A DNA stretch of 12,576 nt from Acidobacteriota bacterium (GCA_022571615.1 JACZXM010000034.1:1-12576); one strand, 5' to 3'; numbered from the stretch's first letter, positions 1 through 7,346 are shown. Notes: generated from the letters alone by a model not told the origin. Made by a program: numbers and translations.

Positions 1-120
1 GACGTTATTAATTGTAACCTGGTCTTGTGCTGTACGCACAGAGGAAATGTCTACAGAGCAAGACAGGCTGACGCCGGGTAGATCGACGTCACACAGATTG
101 CCGCTATCAGCGCACCTCGA

Positions 121-216
121 ATTTTTCGACCTCTGTGGACAGTGTCCACAGACACCGCATTTTTCGAGGTCTGGTAACAGTGTTACCACGGACCGAAATT
201 TTCGAGTCGGTTTCGG
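121..216. repeat. Two tandem 38-bp units plus a partial third, each with a palindrome
   Basis: The 9-mer ATTTTTCGA occurs at 121-129 and 159-167, and a near copy AATTTTCGA at 197-205, so the spacing is exactly 38 bp twice. Between copies lies a palindrome around a central AGT. In unit 1, TCTGTGGAC (132-140) pairs with GTCCACAGA (144-152). In unit 2, TGGTAAC (172-178) pairs with GTTACCA (182-188). The arm sequences differ between units but pairing is preserved on both sides, so the symmetry itself seems selected. The partial third unit has its own inverted repeat, CCGAAA (193-198) with TTTCGG (211-216). Multiple spaced sites like this are known as transposase-binding arrays at transposon ends (for example IS21-type) and as operator arrays. 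Which applies cannot be decided here. Confidence 0.7.
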
Positions 217-538
217 ACTGCATGCAGCGAAGAAATGCCCGGTCCGCATTCCTGCGGCAAGCTGCCTGATTCCGTGTGGCCTGCAGGCAATACAGACCGA
301 TGCGCCCGAATTGCCGGTAATGACAAGTCACGTGCCCCATCGGCATTGCAGATGGCATGCCGCACAGCCTGCAACCAAACGGATCCAAGATCAATCGGAA
401 ACCCCAACAGTTGCCGGTGGAGTTTTCCGGAAACCGTAGCCAAGCACGCAAATATCCCGCAATATCATTATCTGGGCGGGAATTGTCATCATGGGCGACC
501 TGGATAGTTGCCAGGTGATCTCGATGCCCGTGTTCAAT

Positions 539-603
539 GGTTCCGTTTGCCAATGGTAGATTTATCCAAATGGCCCGAGGTTCGAGTCCGGGGGCAGGAA
601 CCA
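539..603 (+). other. tRNA-like remnant (T-arm and CCA-like end), possible attachment site
   Basis: The segment contains a D-loop-like AATGGTAGA (552-560), a T-arm-like GGTTCGAGTCC (579-589), and ends in GGAACCA (597-603), which resembles an acceptor end with ACCA. GGTTCC at 539-544 can pair with GGAACC at 597-602. However, the distance between the D-loop-like and T-arm-like parts is roughly ten bases too short for a normal anticodon arm, and the T-stem pairs poorly. It is therefore not a functional tRNA as read. A 3' tRNA piece beside a low-GC orphan gene is what an integrase attachment-site duplication or decayed tRNA would leave behind. That interpretation is inference. Confidence 0.3.
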
Positions 604-609
604 CGCCAT

Positions 610-1518
610 TCAGGCATCGAGTGATTTCAAGAATTTCTCGAACTGCCACTGATCGTTCTGATCTTCGGCGAACTCCAACAACAGTCGCAGATTGTCAGAT
701 CGCAGAAATAGCCGGCCCGCGTTGACGGCACTTCGTGATCTGCTCAATTGGGCGTCTGCGCCCGTTGCCTGAGTGATGTTTGCTCGGAGCTGTGGCGATG
801 AAAGTGAGTCCACGTCGAGTTCCTCGATTTCGCATAATAGCTTTTGCAGTCCAAGTACTAACAATTCACGGAGATCATTTTCCGGGTACAGGACGGCGAT
901 GCCATCAAGCGTGCCGACCGGCTCATCGATATAATACGGTCCCTCGATCTTGCGACCTTCAGCGACTTCGACCTGTTCCTTTTCTTCCTTTGTTGCGAAT
1001 CTCGGCTTGGACAGCGTAGGCTCCCTTGTCAGTCGAACCTTTCGAACAACTTCGACAATGGAATCAGGGATACCCTTGCCAGGATTAGTCAAATCCTGAA
1101 TCTTGCGATTAATCCAGTTGGCGCCGGCCTCTTCGGTGAGTAGCTCCGAGACGATATTGCGAAAAGCAGGAATCTGGTGCTGGAAGGCCTTGAGATTTTC
1201 GCGTCGTTCTTTATTCTGAATATCGCGGTCGAAGTTTCGGCGCATTGATTCGAAATCGACGTCGAAGTGAGTCTTGCCGCAGTCTTTTCCGATGTTGGTT
1301 ATGCGGCCGTCGGCAAGACTTACGAGGTATCCCTTTCCGTGTTTCCTGTGGCATGATGAAAGGCCGCAACGAACAAAAACGGACTCTGTATAGTTGCCGA
1401 TGATTTTCTCAAGTTTGACCGATTTCGGATCGATATCTATGACGAATCCGGGTATTTCGTGGACTTCGTTGAAGTTCTCGATTCGTTGGAGGCCACGGTC
1501 TGTATTGAGTGTTATCAC
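610..1518 (-). CDS. Orphan hypothetical protein with Cys/His cluster
   Basis: I do not recognise the family. The frame is open to 1614, but the only start there is TTG without a ribosome-binding site. The GTG at 1518-1516 has AGGTG about 10 bases upstream and begins the part that looks like protein, giving about 302 residues. Near residues 51-84 is a cluster that could bind zinc: Cys51, Cys56, His57, then a 'GRITNIGKDCGKTHF' segment with Cys80 and His84. The middle is charged and helical (many Lys, Arg, Glu), with no membrane segment or signal peptide. GC content and codon choice are visibly lower than in the core operon. The stop lies seven bases from the tRNA-like remnant. Both facts suggest horizontally acquired DNA. 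Function unknown. Confidence 0.65.
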   Translation of the reverse strand: MITLNTDRGLQRIENFNEVHEIPGFVIDIDPKSVKLEKIIGNYTESVFVRCGLSSCHRKHGKGYLVSLADGRITNIGKDCGKTHFDVDFESMRRNFDRDIQNKERRENLKAFQHQIPAFRNIVSELLTEEAGANWINRKIQDLTNPGKGIPDSIVEVVRKVRLTREPTLSKPRFATKEEKEQVEVAEGRKIEGPYYIDEPVGTLDGIAVLYPENDLRELLVLGLQKLLCEIEELDVDSLSSPQLRANITQATGADAQLSRSRSAVNAGRLFLRSDNLRLLLEFAEDQNDQWQFEKFLKSLDA

Positions 1519-2119
1519 GGGAGGGCGGCACCTGATGCGAGTAATGCCCGCAAAGATGGGGCATGAATTGTGGAATTTCAAGGGCCACGTGTCGATAGTC
1601 CTGATACGGATCAATCGCTTGCGTGAGTATGGGGTGGCTACACGCGATTTGTTTTGGTTGGCGAAAAGACGTCGATTTCAATCTTCGAGACCATACCTTC
1701 GTCGCATCGGTACGACGTCTTAGGTGATTCGAAGGCGAACTACCCGTTTGGTGACTCGACTCTCGAAACTCGCTGTCTCGCAGAATTGCCGCAGCGCGGT
1801 ACGCATTGCATTTGATTGCTTGCAGGACGACCTGGTGACGAGCCAAGTTGTCGCATTGGCGGCCGATGCTGCTCCGGCGCAGTAGAACGTCGAGTGGCGC
1901 GGCACCTGTTCGTGGTCTAGACTTCTAGGCATAGGCAGAGGCGTTGGCCGGGGTAGCACCGTAAACGTTCCCGTGCGGTGTCAACTTCGCCGCCGGACCT
2001 CGATTATTCGGGACATCCTGACCCGACACACTAATGGCAGCGTATCTTGCTGCCGGATGGGTGCCATGGTCACGTGCCGGATAGGCGTGCCTTGTTCTTG
2101 ATTTGTGGAGGATTCCCGG
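1519..2119. other. Intergenic stretch without supported gene
   Basis: About 600 bases separate the orphan gene from the Cys-rich exported protein. Short open frames exist on both strands, but none combines a ribosome-binding site, a plausible start and protein-like composition. One plus-strand frame, about 1627-1815, reads protein-like for some fifty codons (through a segment ending near 'FGDSTLETRCL'). It has a stop just before it and no ATG, so at most it is a gene fragment. The last 20 bases hold the ribosome-binding site of the next gene (GGAGG, 2107-2111). I see no tRNA, terminator or clear promoter. Confidence 0.4.
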
Positions 2120-2797
2120 ATGAGTATGAAACGAAGAAATTTCAACAAATTGTTGCTTGGCGCTGTGGCTGGGATTCTTGCCGGCACGCAGGGTCGCAAT
2201 GTAATTGCTCAAGAAGAGACAACCGAAGGCGGCGAGAAGCATGCGTGCAAGGGCATGAACGAGTGCAAAGGCCAGGGGGGCTGCGAATCCGGCGACAAAG
2301 CCCAATCGAAGAAACGAGCCAGGGTCTCGGGATCGCGGGTGAGCTGGTTCCAACTCTCGGTGGCAAGCCCCGTATGCCGAGAAAATCCGCTCAGGATCAG
2401 GTTCCATACCTCGTGTCGAGCCATCGCATCGGAGCCGTCTTGGCGAAACAGCGCATCGAAGTCGAGGACGTCGGCGCGTACTCCCGGGATGCCGCCGGCG
2501 ATGATACGGTTCGGCTTGGTGTCGTCTGGTTCCGCCGGGTCCGCGAGATCCTCGATCAGATCGCGGAGAGCCTCGATCGCGAGCGCAGGGCCCAGATACA
2601 AGCGCGCAACCAAGCGCCGATGCAGCGACGCGGCAAGATCGGCCTCTGGGAGTCGCCGGTACTCGGAGCCGCCCGCGGACCAGCCGATCTGCTCGGACAG
2701 GATGTCGAGCTGCAGCTCCACCTGTCCGATCGCCGCCGACAGTGCCTGGTGGCAGTCCTCCAGCTTGCGAGCGAACACCGGCGAGCGCGGGGGGTAG
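2120..2797 (+). pseudogene. Tat-exported Cys-rich CKG-motif protein, truncated; frame runs on into antisense
   Basis: ATG 2120 has a strong GGAGG eight bases upstream (2107-2111), so the 5' end is a genuine gene start. Residues 4-30 form a twin-arginine signal (RRNFNKLLLG, hydrophobic stretch, VIA then QEE). The mature part carries HACKGMNECKGQGGC at residues 41-55, a Cys-X5-Cys-X5-Cys arrangement. Small exported proteins with repeated CKG motifs are known in proteobacteria and are suspected metal-binding or bufferin-like metallophores; that assignment is from memory and tentative. Family members usually have a second CKG block. Here, after Asp59 (2296), the sequence becomes the mirror image of the opposing gene and the frame stays open to 2797 with no protein-like content. 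I read this as a 3'-truncated gene whose recognisable part is 2120-2296. Confidence 0.6.
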
Positions 2798-2898
2798 AAA
2801 CGACGCACGCGAAGCGCGAAGGCGAGGCACTGGATGCCAAGGGCGACCGGGTCCGTTTGGTTGCCTGGCAGCTTGGTCGGGTCGTGGCGCTCGGGCAA
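2209..2898 (-). CDS. Hypothetical protein, second gene of MshEN operon, C-terminus probably truncated
   Basis: I do not recognise the family. Translation probably starts at TTG 2898-2896, preceded by GAGGA about eight bases upstream. That site overlaps the stop of the MshEN gene (2911-2909), so the two genes are likely translationally coupled. The product is soluble, about 229 residues, mostly helical by composition, with an Ile/Leu/Arg-rich first half and the segment 'IIAGGIPGVRADVLDF' near residues 122-137. It has no signal peptide or membrane helix. Residues 1 to about 201 (to 'FFDWAL') look coherent. The last 28 residues are simply the antisense reading of the CKG-motif gene, so the original C-terminus was probably lost at about 2297. 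The choice of this strand rests on the operon position and start; long open frames also exist on the plus strand. Confidence 0.5.
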   Translation of the reverse strand: MPERHDPTKLPGNQTDPVALGIQCLAFALRVRRFYPPRSPVFARKLEDCHQALSAAIGQVELQLDILSEQIGWSAGGSEYRRLPEADLAASLHRRLVARLYLGPALAIEALRDLIEDLADPAEPDDTKPNRIIAGGIPGVRADVLDFDALFRQDGSDAMARHEVWNLILSGFSRHTGLATESWNQLTRDPETLARFFDWALSPDSQPPWPLHSFMPLHACFSPPSVVSS

Positions 2899-2908
2899 CG
2901 TCGGTTCC

Positions 2909-3385
2909 TCAGGAAGGGTTGGCAGGCGGCTCCGGACCTACTGGCGGCGCGGCCAGCTGTGCCTCGAGCGCGGCATACTTCTGACCCAGGATGCGGGAGA
3001 GCGCTGCCGGATCGGCGGTCAAAGGCAGCACGGGCATGCCTGTAGCGGTCTCGATCGCATCGATTGCGGCTCGATCGAACGGGTTTGCGATTGCCAGCAC
3101 GAGAACCTCGTCGGTCAACATCACCGCCATGCAACAGTGCTGTTCCGACATCTCACGCGGCAAGGCGCCGACGATCCTCGGATCCGCCGCCGCCAGCGTG
3201 GCCGTGTCCACTGAGGCAGTCGGCTGGATCCTGAGCGCTTCGATCATGTCCCCGTGCGAGACGATTCCCATCTGCAGCAGGATCTCGCCGATTGGCCTTT
3301 CGGTACGGCGTTGGCGCTTCAGCGCCTCTCGCAGCTGGTCTCGAACGATGATCTTGCGATGCATCAGGATCTGGCCGAGTTTCAT
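2909..3385 (-). CDS. Stand-alone MshEN / GspE N-terminal domain protein
   Basis: The roughly 158-residue product is a complete type II secretion/pilus ATPase N-terminal domain without the ATPase. It starts '[12 protein letters not shown]' and contains two tandem MshEN half-motifs: '[12 protein letters not shown]..' with Leu/Gln at the end (residues 2-25), and '[12 protein letters not shown]..' (about 31-54). The typical second subdomain follows ([28 protein letters not shown]). In MshE and relatives this domain binds cyclic di-GMP. Here the usual Arg of each half-motif is Lys or Pro, and one Gly is Lys, so ligand binding is uncertain. The frame extends to a TTG at 3439, but ATG 3385 starts exactly at the domain edge. 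It lies upstream of, and probably coupled to, the unknown gene 2898-2209. Confidence 0.85.
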   Translation of the reverse strand: MKLGQILMHRKIIVRDQLREALKRQRRTERPIGEILLQMGIVSHGDMIEALRIQPTASVDTATLAAADPRIVGALPREMSEQHCCMAVMLTDEVLVLAIANPFDRAAIDAIETATGMPVLPLTADPAALSRILGQKYAALEAQLAAPPVGPEPPANPS

Positions 3386-3630
3386 TGGACGCGCAACGCC
3401 AAAAGTTGATGTTCCTAAAGGTAGTTGACTCTCATTCAATCATAATGAGTATCTGCAGTTATCAGAAGACAATAATAAACTTCTTGAACTCCCCATGGTC
3501 AGTTGGCCATGATGGACTGTCAGCACCGTTTCACCGCCCGGGTGCGGTTGCAAGCAGGTATTGGTACGATCTATGCATACGATTTATGCATGAGACGGCT
3601 TGGCACGGGCGAGGGTGGTTGAGCGCGCGT
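3386..3630. promoter_or_regulatory. Divergent intergenic region between MshEN gene and lptB
   Basis: This 245-bp gap is markedly AT-richer than its flanks and must drive lptB rightward and the MshEN operon leftward. A weak sigma-70-like pair for lptB is TTGAAC (3484-3489) and CATGAT (3508-3513) with an 18-bp spacer, each four of six matches. Two ATGCAT palindromes lie at 3573-3578 and 3586-3591, 13 bp apart start to start, which could be an operator. None of these is strong enough to name a promoter with certainty. Confidence 0.3.
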
Positions 3631-4440
3631 ATGCAACGAGTTCCCACGACGGCAGCGAGGGCGGTGCAACAGCCGGTAGCGACCCGAGCGGCCGCGCCAC
3701 GGCCGCTCCGGCGCAAACAGCTCCAGGTCAGCGGACTGGTCAAGGCATACGGCGGCAAACGGGTTGTCGACGAGGTGACCTTCGAGATAGCCCAGGGCGA
3801 GGTGGTCGGTCTGCTCGGCCCCAACGGCGCTGGCAAGACCACGACCTTCTACATGGTGGTCGGCCTCACGCGGCCCGATGCCGGCAGGATCTTCGTTGGC
3901 GGTGTGGATATCACACGCGAGCCGATGTACGTGCGGGCGCGCCGGCACGGGATCTCCTACCTGCCCCAGGAGCCGTCGGTGTTCCGGCGGCTCTCGGTCG
4001 AAGACAACCTCATGGCCATCCTCGAGGGCCTACGGCTTACGCGAGAGGAACGCAACCGTCGCTGTGCAACGCTGCTCCACGAGCTCGGTCTGACGCAGCT
4101 CGCTCACCAAAAGGCGTACACACTTTCCGGTGGTGAGCGACGCCGTGTCGAGATTGCTCGGGCGCTCACGACCAATCCTTCGTTCGTGTTGCTGGACGAG
4201 CCGTTTACGGGAATCGATCCTATAGCTATCGCCGATATCCAGCAGCTGGTCGTCGAGCTCAAGTCGCGCGGCATCGGCGTTCTGATCACCGACCACAACG
4301 TTCGCGAGGCGCTCAGGATCACGGACCGTGCCTACATTCTGACCGAGGGCAAACTGTTTCGGGCGGGTAAGCCCGAGGAGCTTGAGGCGGATCCTCAGGT
4401 GCGCAAGATTTACCTCGGCGAATCCTTCAGCCTGTACTGA
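3631..4440 (+). CDS. lptB: LPS export ABC transporter ATP-binding protein LptB
   Basis: LptB is the cytoplasmic ATPase that powers LptFG(C) extraction of lipopolysaccharide from the inner membrane. With ATG 3631 the product is 269 residues. It has Walker [10 protein letters not shown] (63-71), Q-loop Gln113, signature LSGGE (165-169), Walker B FVLLDEP (185-191) and switch His222. The '[18 protein letters not shown]' and '[10 protein letters not shown]' stretches are characteristic of LptB. The frame is open to 3385, and ATG 3586 is an alternative. I chose 3631 because GAGGGTGG lies 13-20 bases upstream, though this site is imperfect. Even so, about 30 Ala/Pro/Arg-rich residues precede the ABC domain, longer than the usual start (about 240 residues). 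lptA and lptC, which often precede lptB, are absent here. rpoN follows after 20 bp. Confidence 0.93.
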   Translation: MQRVPTTAARAVQQPVATRAAAPRPLRRKQLQVSGLVKAYGGKRVVDEVTFEIAQGEVVGLLGPNGAGKTTTFYMVVGLTRPDAGRIFVGGVDITREPMYVRARRHGISYLPQEPSVFRRLSVEDNLMAILEGLRLTREERNRRCATLLHELGLTQLAHQKAYTLSGGERRRVEIARALTTNPSFVLLDEPFTGIDPIAIADIQQLVVELKSRGIGVLITDHNVREALRITDRAYILTEGKLFRAGKPEELEADPQVRKIYLGESFSLY

Positions 4441-4460
4441 TTTCGGAGTCCGTTTCGGCA

Positions 4461-5885
4461 ATGGCACTAGAACTCAGGCTCTCCACCCGGCTCCAGCAGC
4501 GGTTGGTGATGACCCCTCAGCTGCAGCTGGCGATCAAGCTGCTACAGCTCAACAAGCTCGAGCTCGAGCAGACCCTGCAGCGCGAGATGGTCGAAAACCC
4601 GGTGCTCGAGGAGGTGGAAGAACAGCCGAGCAACGGTGCAGAGACCGCCGAGCCGGCCGACAAGGAAACCGAGGAGGAGGACCGCGCCGACCAGGTTATC
4701 GACAACCTCGATGTCGATGCCTTCTTCTCGCAGTACTTCGACTATCAGCCCACAACCGCCAACATGCGCGAGCAGGGGGAAGCGCTGCCGCTCGAGAACA
4801 CGCTGGCGTCGACGACATCGCTCAATGAACACCTGCTCTGGCAGCTGGAGATGACCGAGTTGTCGCCGATCGTGCTCGAGATCTGCCCGTCCGTGGTGGG
4901 CAACCTCGATCACGATGGGTATCTTCGCGCCAGCTCCGACGAGATCGCGGCGATGGGTGACTGGGACTCGCTGCATGTCGAGCGCGCGATCGCCGCGGTT
5001 CAAGATATGGACCCTGTCGGAGTGTGCGCCCGCGACCTGCGCGAATGCCTTTATCTGCAGCTCGAGCAGATCGGCGAGGCCGACGGCTTGGCGTCGGCAA
5101 TCGTCCGTGACTCCCTGGACGACCTCACCGCGCACCGTTTCCGGGAGATCGTGCGCACCACGCACTCCGACATCGACTCGGTGGCCGATGCGGTAGCGTT
5201 GATCCGGAGCCTGAATCCGAAGCCGGGACAGGCGTTCTCGTCGGAGGCGCCACGCTACATTGTGCCTGATGTGTTCGTGCGAAAGGACGGCGACGAATAC
5301 ATCGTGACGGTCAACGACGACGGCCTGCCCAAGCTGCGGGTTTCGCGTCTGTACCGAACGATGCTCAAGGGAGGTGGCGACCTGTCGCCGGACGCGACCG
5401 AGTATCTGCAAGAGAAGGTCCGCGCCGCGCTCTGGCTTATCAGGTCGTTCGGGCAGCGGGAGCGCACGATTCGCAAAGTGGCCGAGAGCATCGTGGTGCA
5501 CCAGAGCGCGTTTCTCGAGCACGGAGTGGCGGCGTTGCGGCCGATGGTCCTGCGCGATGTGGCCGAGGACATCGGCATGCACGAGTCGACCGTGTCACGG
5601 GTGGTGAACGGCAAGTACATGCACACGCCGCAGGGTATCTTTGAGATGAGGTTCTTTTTCCACAGCGGGCTAGGCCATGCGAGCGGCTCGGATGTCTCGT
5701 CGGTGAGCGTCAAAGAGAAGATCCGCAGATTGATCTCGGCCGAGGACGGACGCAAGCCGCTCTCAGACGCCGCACTCGCCAAGAGCCTCGAGAACAGCGG
5801 TCTTCGGATCGCACGCCGAACGGTGGCCAAGTACCGCGAGGAGATCGGGATCCCTGCATCGAAGGCCCGGCGGGCGATTCGATGA
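4461..5885 (+). CDS. rpoN: RNA polymerase sigma-54 factor RpoN
   Basis: The 474-residue product is full length for sigma-54, which recognises -24/-12 promoters and needs an AAA+ enhancer-binding protein. Region I (residues 1-50) has the Gln/Leu-rich 'TPQLQLAIKLLQLNKLEL' and 'ENPVLEE' motifs that contact activator. Region II (about 51-80) is acidic and Glu-rich. The core-binding domain follows. A helix-turn-helix lies near residues 365-390 (LRDVAEDIGMHESTVSRV), and the RpoN box is ARRTVAKYRE at 451-460, which reads the -24 element. ATG 4461 has GGAG about 12 bases upstream, and the upstream gap to lptB is only 20 bp, so the two are probably co-transcribed. Nothing appears missing. Confidence 0.96.
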   Translation: MALELRLSTRLQQRLVMTPQLQLAIKLLQLNKLELEQTLQREMVENPVLEEVEEQPSNGAETAEPADKETEEEDRADQVIDNLDVDAFFSQYFDYQPTTANMREQGEALPLENTLASTTSLNEHLLWQLEMTELSPIVLEICPSVVGNLDHDGYLRASSDEIAAMGDWDSLHVERAIAAVQDMDPVGVCARDLRECLYLQLEQIGEADGLASAIVRDSLDDLTAHRFREIVRTTHSDIDSVADAVALIRSLNPKPGQAFSSEAPRYIVPDVFVRKDGDEYIVTVNDDGLPKLRVSRLYRTMLKGGGDLSPDATEYLQEKVRAALWLIRSFGQRERTIRKVAESIVVHQSAFLEHGVAALRPMVLRDVAEDIGMHESTVSRVVNGKYMHTPQGIFEMRFFFHSGLGHASGSDVSSVSVKEKIRRLISAEDGRKPLSDAALAKSLENSGLRIARRTVAKYREEIGIPASKARRAIR

Positions 5886-5937
5886 GCGGGAGGGCCACGG
5901 CCTGCTAGTAATCTGGCAAAGGAGAAAGATTTTTCCC

Positions 5938-6291
5938 ATGAACATCGATTGGACAGCACGTGGTGCAAGCGTTCCCGATACGCTCCAGGCACGGGTCGAG
6001 GGTCAGCTGGGCAAGTTGGATCGCTTCTTGCGCGGCCATTGCGAGGCTCGTGTCGTGGTGACGCAGGAAGGGCAAGATGTCGGAACCTCGCGGCGCGCGA
6101 TCGAAGTGATCGTACGGCATCGCCTAGGTACCTTCGCCGCCCGCGACGAATCACGTGACCTCGCCGAGTCGGCCAACACCGTGCTCGGCCGCATCGAGGC
6201 ACAGGTGCGCAAGGCCCATGACAAGCTGCTCAACGGACGCAAGAAATCTGAATCGATGCTCGGGTCGCCGGATGGGGTGGGTGCCGAGTAA
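5938..6291 (+). CDS. hpf: Ribosome hibernation promoting factor (short HPF/RaiA family)
   Basis: The 117-residue product has the S30AE/HPF fold signature: an N-terminal strand 'MNIDWTARGASVPDTLQARV', a basic helix 'KLDRFLRG', and an Arg/Lys-rich C-terminal helix 'IEAQVRKAHDKLL'. Short HPFs bind the 30S decoding region and promote 100S dimers in stationary phase. There is no long C-terminal dimerisation domain, and the last 20 residues are low-complexity. The upstream AAAGGAGAAAG (centred about 5922) supports ATG 5938 despite a spacing of about 12. Placement directly after rpoN is the classical arrangement. Gaps of 52 and 47 bp on either side fit an operon. Confidence 0.92.
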   Translation: MNIDWTARGASVPDTLQARVEGQLGKLDRFLRGHCEARVVVTQEGQDVGTSRRAIEVIVRHRLGTFAARDESRDLAESANTVLGRIEAQVRKAHDKLLNGRKKSESMLGSPDGVGAE

Positions 6292-6338
6292 GCAGGTGCC
6301 GCAGGTTCTGTGACCGTCTCCTGGTGCGAGGCAGCCGG

Positions 6339-7346
6339 ATGGAAGACAACGACAACAGCCCCACCGTCGACGGGCAGGTTTCCGTTCGCGAGCTTCTCGA
6401 GCTAGCGAACGAGTACCTGGAGATCGAGCTGCTGGCTGGCGAGGGTGGCCTCGACAAGCTGATCACCCATCAGCGCATCCAGAAGCCGGGCCTGGCGATG
6501 GCAGGGGATGCCGAGTTCGTGCATCCGGGCCGCGTGCAGGTGTTCGGTGCCTCCGAGATCCGCTTCATGGACAAGCTGGATGCCGAGCGGCGCCGGGCTG
6601 TGCTGCAACCCTTCAGCGAGCAGCCACTCTCGTGCGTCGCCATCACCAAGGGGCTCGAGGCTCCGCCGGAGGTGGTGAGCATGTGCGAGCGCGGCGAAAT
6701 TCCGCTGCTGCGCAGCGCCCTGCTGTCATCGACCTTCATCGATCGACTCAACCATGTTCTCGACGCCCATTTCGCGCCCCGAACAACGGTCCACGGCGTG
6801 CTGATGGATGTTCTGGGTGTTGGGGTGTTGCTGACCGGGCCGTCGGGAATCGGCAAGAGCGAGTGCGCCCTGGACCTGATCATGCGCGGCCATCGCCTGG
6901 TGTCGGACGACGTGGTGGAGATCCATTGCCGCCAGGGAGAGACCCTGGTCGGTCGGGGGCCGGAGATGATCCGAAGCCACATGGAGGTCCGGGGGCTGGG
7001 AATCATCAACATCGCTCACCTTTTCGGCGTCGCGGCGACACGCCAACGTAAGCGGGTCGAGTTGATCATCGAGCTGCAACCCGAGGGTAGGGACCGTGAT
7101 TGCGAACGCCTGGGAATCGATCAGCAAACGCGCCAGATTCTCGGGCTCGAGATTCCGTTGGTGTGCCTGCCGGTGGCCTCGGGCCGGAACCTGTCCAACC
7201 TGGTCGAGGTGGCGGCGCGGAGCCTGCTGCTGCGATTGAAGGGGTTCAATCCAGCCGAAGAGCTCAACGCGCGACTGCAACAGTCCATGCAGCAACCGCA
7301 GTTCGCCATGGGGCGCTACGACCTCGATGAGGGGGATCTGGAGTGA
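6339..7346 (+). CDS. hprK: HPr kinase/phosphorylase
   Basis: HprK phosphorylates HPr on Ser46 and can reverse the reaction by phosphorolysis. With ATG 6339 (GAGG seven bases upstream, preferred over the in-frame GTG 6324) the product is 335 residues. The N-terminal domain (1-130) is DRTGG-like. The C-terminal kinase domain holds conserved His152 in VHGVLMD, Walker A GPSGIGKS (167-174), the Asp pair 190-191 in LVSDDVV, and the HPr-kinase signature EVRGLGIINI (216-225). All expected catalytic residues are present. Its stop overlaps the rapZ start by 4 bp (GTGA), implying coupled translation. The HPr substrate is encoded about 1.4 kb downstream and carries Ser46, so the pair is self-consistent. 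Confidence 0.96.
   Translation: MEDNDNSPTVDGQVSVRELLELANEYLEIELLAGEGGLDKLITHQRIQKPGLAMAGDAEFVHPGRVQVFGASEIRFMDKLDAERRRAVLQPFSEQPLSCVAITKGLEAPPEVVSMCERGEIPLLRSALLSSTFIDRLNHVLDAHFAPRTTVHGVLMDVLGVGVLLTGPSGIGKSECALDLIMRGHRLVSDDVVEIHCRQGETLVGRGPEMIRSHMEVRGLGIINIAHLFGVAATRQRKRVELIIELQPEGRDRDCERLGIDQQTRQILGLEIPLVCLPVASGRNLSNLVEVAARSLLLRLKGFNPAEELNARLQQSMQQPQFAMGRYDLDEGDLE

Larger units (their letters stand above)
1..609. other. Non-coding accessory stretch left of the orphan gene
   Basis: I find no convincing gene here. The open frames (for example 47-439 on plus and 107-649 on minus) have no domain-like sequence, run across the palindromic repeats and the tRNA-like segment, and overlap each other in several frames. 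The stretch contains the 38-bp repeat block (121-216) and the tRNA-like 3' end (539-603), annotated separately. The rest (217-538) shows nothing I recognise. It looks like decayed mobile-element or island-border DNA, which is an inference from composition and content. Confidence 0.5.

Noticed and set aside
121..216. CRISPR array
   Set aside because: Only two full units; what repeats is a short 9-mer plus symmetry, not identical repeats with unique spacers, and no cas genes are present.
47..439. 130-codon plus-strand open frame near the left end
   Set aside because: It reads straight through the palindromic 38-bp repeats, has no domain-like content and competes with other frames on both strands.
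539..603. Functional tRNA gene
   Set aside because: The D-loop to T-arm distance is about ten bases too short, no anticodon stem forms and the T-stem pairs poorly.
1925..2830. 301-codon minus-strand open frame with a hydrophobic stretch
   Set aside because: It is very rich in Arg/Pro/Gly, the hydrophobic part is the antisense of the CKG-motif gene, and a better minus frame (2898-2209) has a ribosome-binding site and operon position.
3601..3622. Sigma-54 promoter (TGGCACG at 3601-3607) before lptB
   Set aside because: The -24 element is perfect, but there is no TTGC-like -12 element at the right spacing, so it is not a sigma-54 site as read.
4542..5582. 346-codon minus-strand open frame opposite rpoN
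   Set aside because: Shadow frame of a clear rpoN gene, caused by high GC and codon bias; no independent start signal or domain.
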